Assembly (NCBI GenBank): GCA_947363765.1
Contig: CANAQC010000016.1
Span: 1 to 33,325 of the forward strand
Direction of reading: 5' to 3'
Source of the DNA: an uncultured Clostridium sp.
GTDB taxonomy: Bacteria > Bacillota > Clostridia > TANB77 > CAG-508
DNA length: 33,325 bases
Shown here: one piece after another, positions 31,262 to 33,325 of the stretch
Layout: each line of letters begins with the position of its first letter
How positions within the stretch are numbered: position 1 is the stretch's first letter
The notes under the pieces: generated by a model
What the model was told of the DNA's origin: nothing
Database searches by the model: none
Seen by the model: only the letters and a program-made list of their open reading frames with translations
Position numbers and translations under genes: made by a program

Positions 31262-33158
31262 TTATCTTCCGCCCATTCCGTCCGGCCTCCTCCGCCAAAA
31301 CCTCCGCCAGAAGAAAATCCTCCACCAAAGCCCCCACCTGATGAATAATTTGTGGTAATATTTGTATATGAACTAGATGTTGCTACATTTAAACTAGATA
31401 GAAAAGAATTATTAAAATTGTTTGAATACATTAAATACATATAAGTATATCCATGAGAATTCATATATTCTACATCTAAAATTTCTGGATAAACTATTTT
31501 TAATTGTTTCAATACTCTTTGACTAATTCCAAATACTGTTGCATAAACTAAATATTTTTCCCAAAGTACTAATTCTGGAACTTCTTTTTCTTTTAAAAGT
31601 GAAAACTCTGACATATATTTTTTTAAGGCTATCCATTTTGCTCTTTCATCTACTCCGTTTTTTAGTTAATTGATTATAACGTCCACTAAGTTTAAAACTA
31701 TAAATACTTGCAACTATAGCAGGTATAACTAAAATTTGCATAAATACAATACTAAATATTCCTAAAAATAAATATCCTACGCCTTTTAATATCCATTTTT
31801 GATATGTTTCTATTTGTTTTTTATCATAATTTCCTTTTTCTTGTTGTAAGTTCTTTGCTTGTTCTTCAATTTTATTTATCTTTCCTAATACAATACTTGG
31901 ATGATTTCTTGCATAATTCTCAAATTCCTTCATGGTAAAAGAATTTGTTTGCTTATTTGCTATTTGTTGAAATAAAGAAAAAATTGTTTTTTCGTCTTCT
32001 GGAAGATTAATATCTTCTGTTTGTTTTAATATAACTTTAATTTGATCTTTTTTCCCTTCAACTGTTTCAAAAGTTAAATATCCTTTTAAGCATAAATCTA
32101 ACATAGTAGCAGATAATATTTTACTCATATGTGAAGATAAACTTGTATTTTTAAAATAATACAAAAATCCTGCTCCGTGCTGGTGTTTCTGACTCATCTG
32201 GTATATCTCTAAAATATTGGATTTCCATTTGTGGTTTCAAAATAGGATGTTGTTTTATTTCCTTATGATAGCGTATAACTTTTTTTATAATGATAATTGA
32301 AAGTATTATTCCTATTCCATTTAATATTAAAAATCCAATAATTAAAGCATTTTTTATATTTTCTTTTGTTTTAAGAATTTTTTCTCTTTTTAAATTTGCC
32401 TCATCTGCCCATTTTTGTTCTTGTGATAGTATAGTTTGTAATTTACTTTGATTAATTAGTTTTTGATTATTTGAAAATATATTGTTTGGTGTTACTATTC
32501 TTGTTTCTAACATAGTATTTTGTCTTAAATTTTCTATTTCGAATTGTATTGTATCATTAGATACAATATTAATGTTCCCATTTAATGGTCCATGTGCCCA
32601 TACTTTTAAATCCTCATTTTTTGAAACAGCTTTTGGAAGTTTAATTGTTCCTATTATTTGATTTGCAGGAATCTCTGATTCAATAGAAATAAATTGCCAG
32701 TAAAATTCTGAACAATCTAAATAATTAGAAACAGCATCTACTATTTTATAACTAATTTCATAGTTTTTTGTAATATCTTGGGCATGAGCTCCCCAAGCAA
32801 TTTCAAACTTTCCTTTACTATTTTTAAGTGCATAATAATAGTTTTTATCTACATGATATTTTTCTTGATTAATTTTTTTAAAATTTGTTACTGTCCCATT
32901 TTTATTTATTTCTTTTACTGTTACATTTGTAATTTCACTGTATTTTTTACTATCAATTTCAAAGGTCTTAAATAAAGTATTAGTATCATCAATCCATATA
33001 TTCCAGTTTTCTATTACATCTGCTGAACCATCTTCATTTAGAGTTACATCATATTCTAATTTATTAAGTTTTAATCCATTTGCACTTGATATATTTGATA
33101 TAATAATTATGCTAAAAAATGAAATAAATATTACTAATTGCCTAATTATTTTTTTCAT
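31262..33158 (-). CDS. DUF2207 family membrane protein with Gly-rich C-terminus; four in-frame CGG +1 sites (32177, 31657, 31284, 31280)
   Basis: ORFs 32151-33158, 31646-32197 and 31249-31614 join: RDIPDESETPAGAGFLYYFKNT..., LTKKGVDERAKWIALKKYMSEFSLL, and C-terminus GGGFGGGGGGMGGR*. Length 1897-4=1893=631 codons. Confidence 0.9.
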
Positions 33159-33325
33159 GTTATTTCCCCCTTTTAATATTTATATTTTATTTCATTTTAA
33201 TTGTATTTGCAATTGTTTTTTATAGTTTTATTTATACTTTAATTTTTCAACATTTATGTAATTTCTTTAGAAAATAGGCTATTTAGTCGACTCTACATTT
33301 TTAAATAAATTTAAAAGAGGATAAT

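Noticed and set aside
138-32177. Explaining all breaks as sequencing/assembly indels or as widespread pseudogenisation
   Set aside because: Random errors or decay would give insertions and deletions of varied bases in any frame, strand and context. All 26 here are a single C before an in-frame Gly codon, in essential and non-essential genes alike. It still needs read-level confirmation because I cannot inspect reads.
138-32177. CGG reassigned to another amino acid with no frameshift
   Set aside because: Treating CGG as any single sense codon leaves the downstream frame wrong and hits stops (e.g. leuS, Bax-inhibitor-like gene); only +1 movement restores homology.
1-33325. CRISPR arrays, tRNA/rRNA genes, transposons
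   Set aside because: No regularly spaced direct repeats, tRNA-like cloverleaves, rRNA or transposase motifs were recognised by eye; a tRNA/Infernal scan was not possible here.

Overview
This is an AT-rich, Firmicutes-like bacterial window of about 33 kb. It carries housekeeping and accessory genes: leuS, a GltD-like oxidoreductase, a type III restriction-modification pair, a sortase, an ABC exporter pair, yraN/dprA/comM, carA/carB, an M23 peptidase, trmL, a superoxide dismutase, an SsuABC-like transporter, a Bax-inhibitor/YccA-like protein and a DUF2207 protein. The dominant signal is that 12 genes look frameshifted in the ORF track, at 26 places in total, and every break has the same form: one extra C directly before an in-frame glycine codon, so the 0-frame shows CGG-N. 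Skipping that C (+1) restores the conserved protein each time, and all 11 complete genes then have lengths divisible by three. By hand scan I found no in-frame CGG read as arginine, while CGT, CGC, CGA and AGG are used as arginine. Out-of-frame CGG trinucleotides (e.g. ggC GGa, gcC GGt, acG Gtt) are read normally. The codon before the site varies, so there is no common slippery P-site motif. The simplest reading is that in-frame CGG is not an arginine codon here: CGGN is decoded as glycine through an efficient +1 shift or a four-base codon. A strand- and frame-aware artefact is hard to imagine, but raw reads and proteomics are needed. No RNA genes or CRISPR arrays were recognised.
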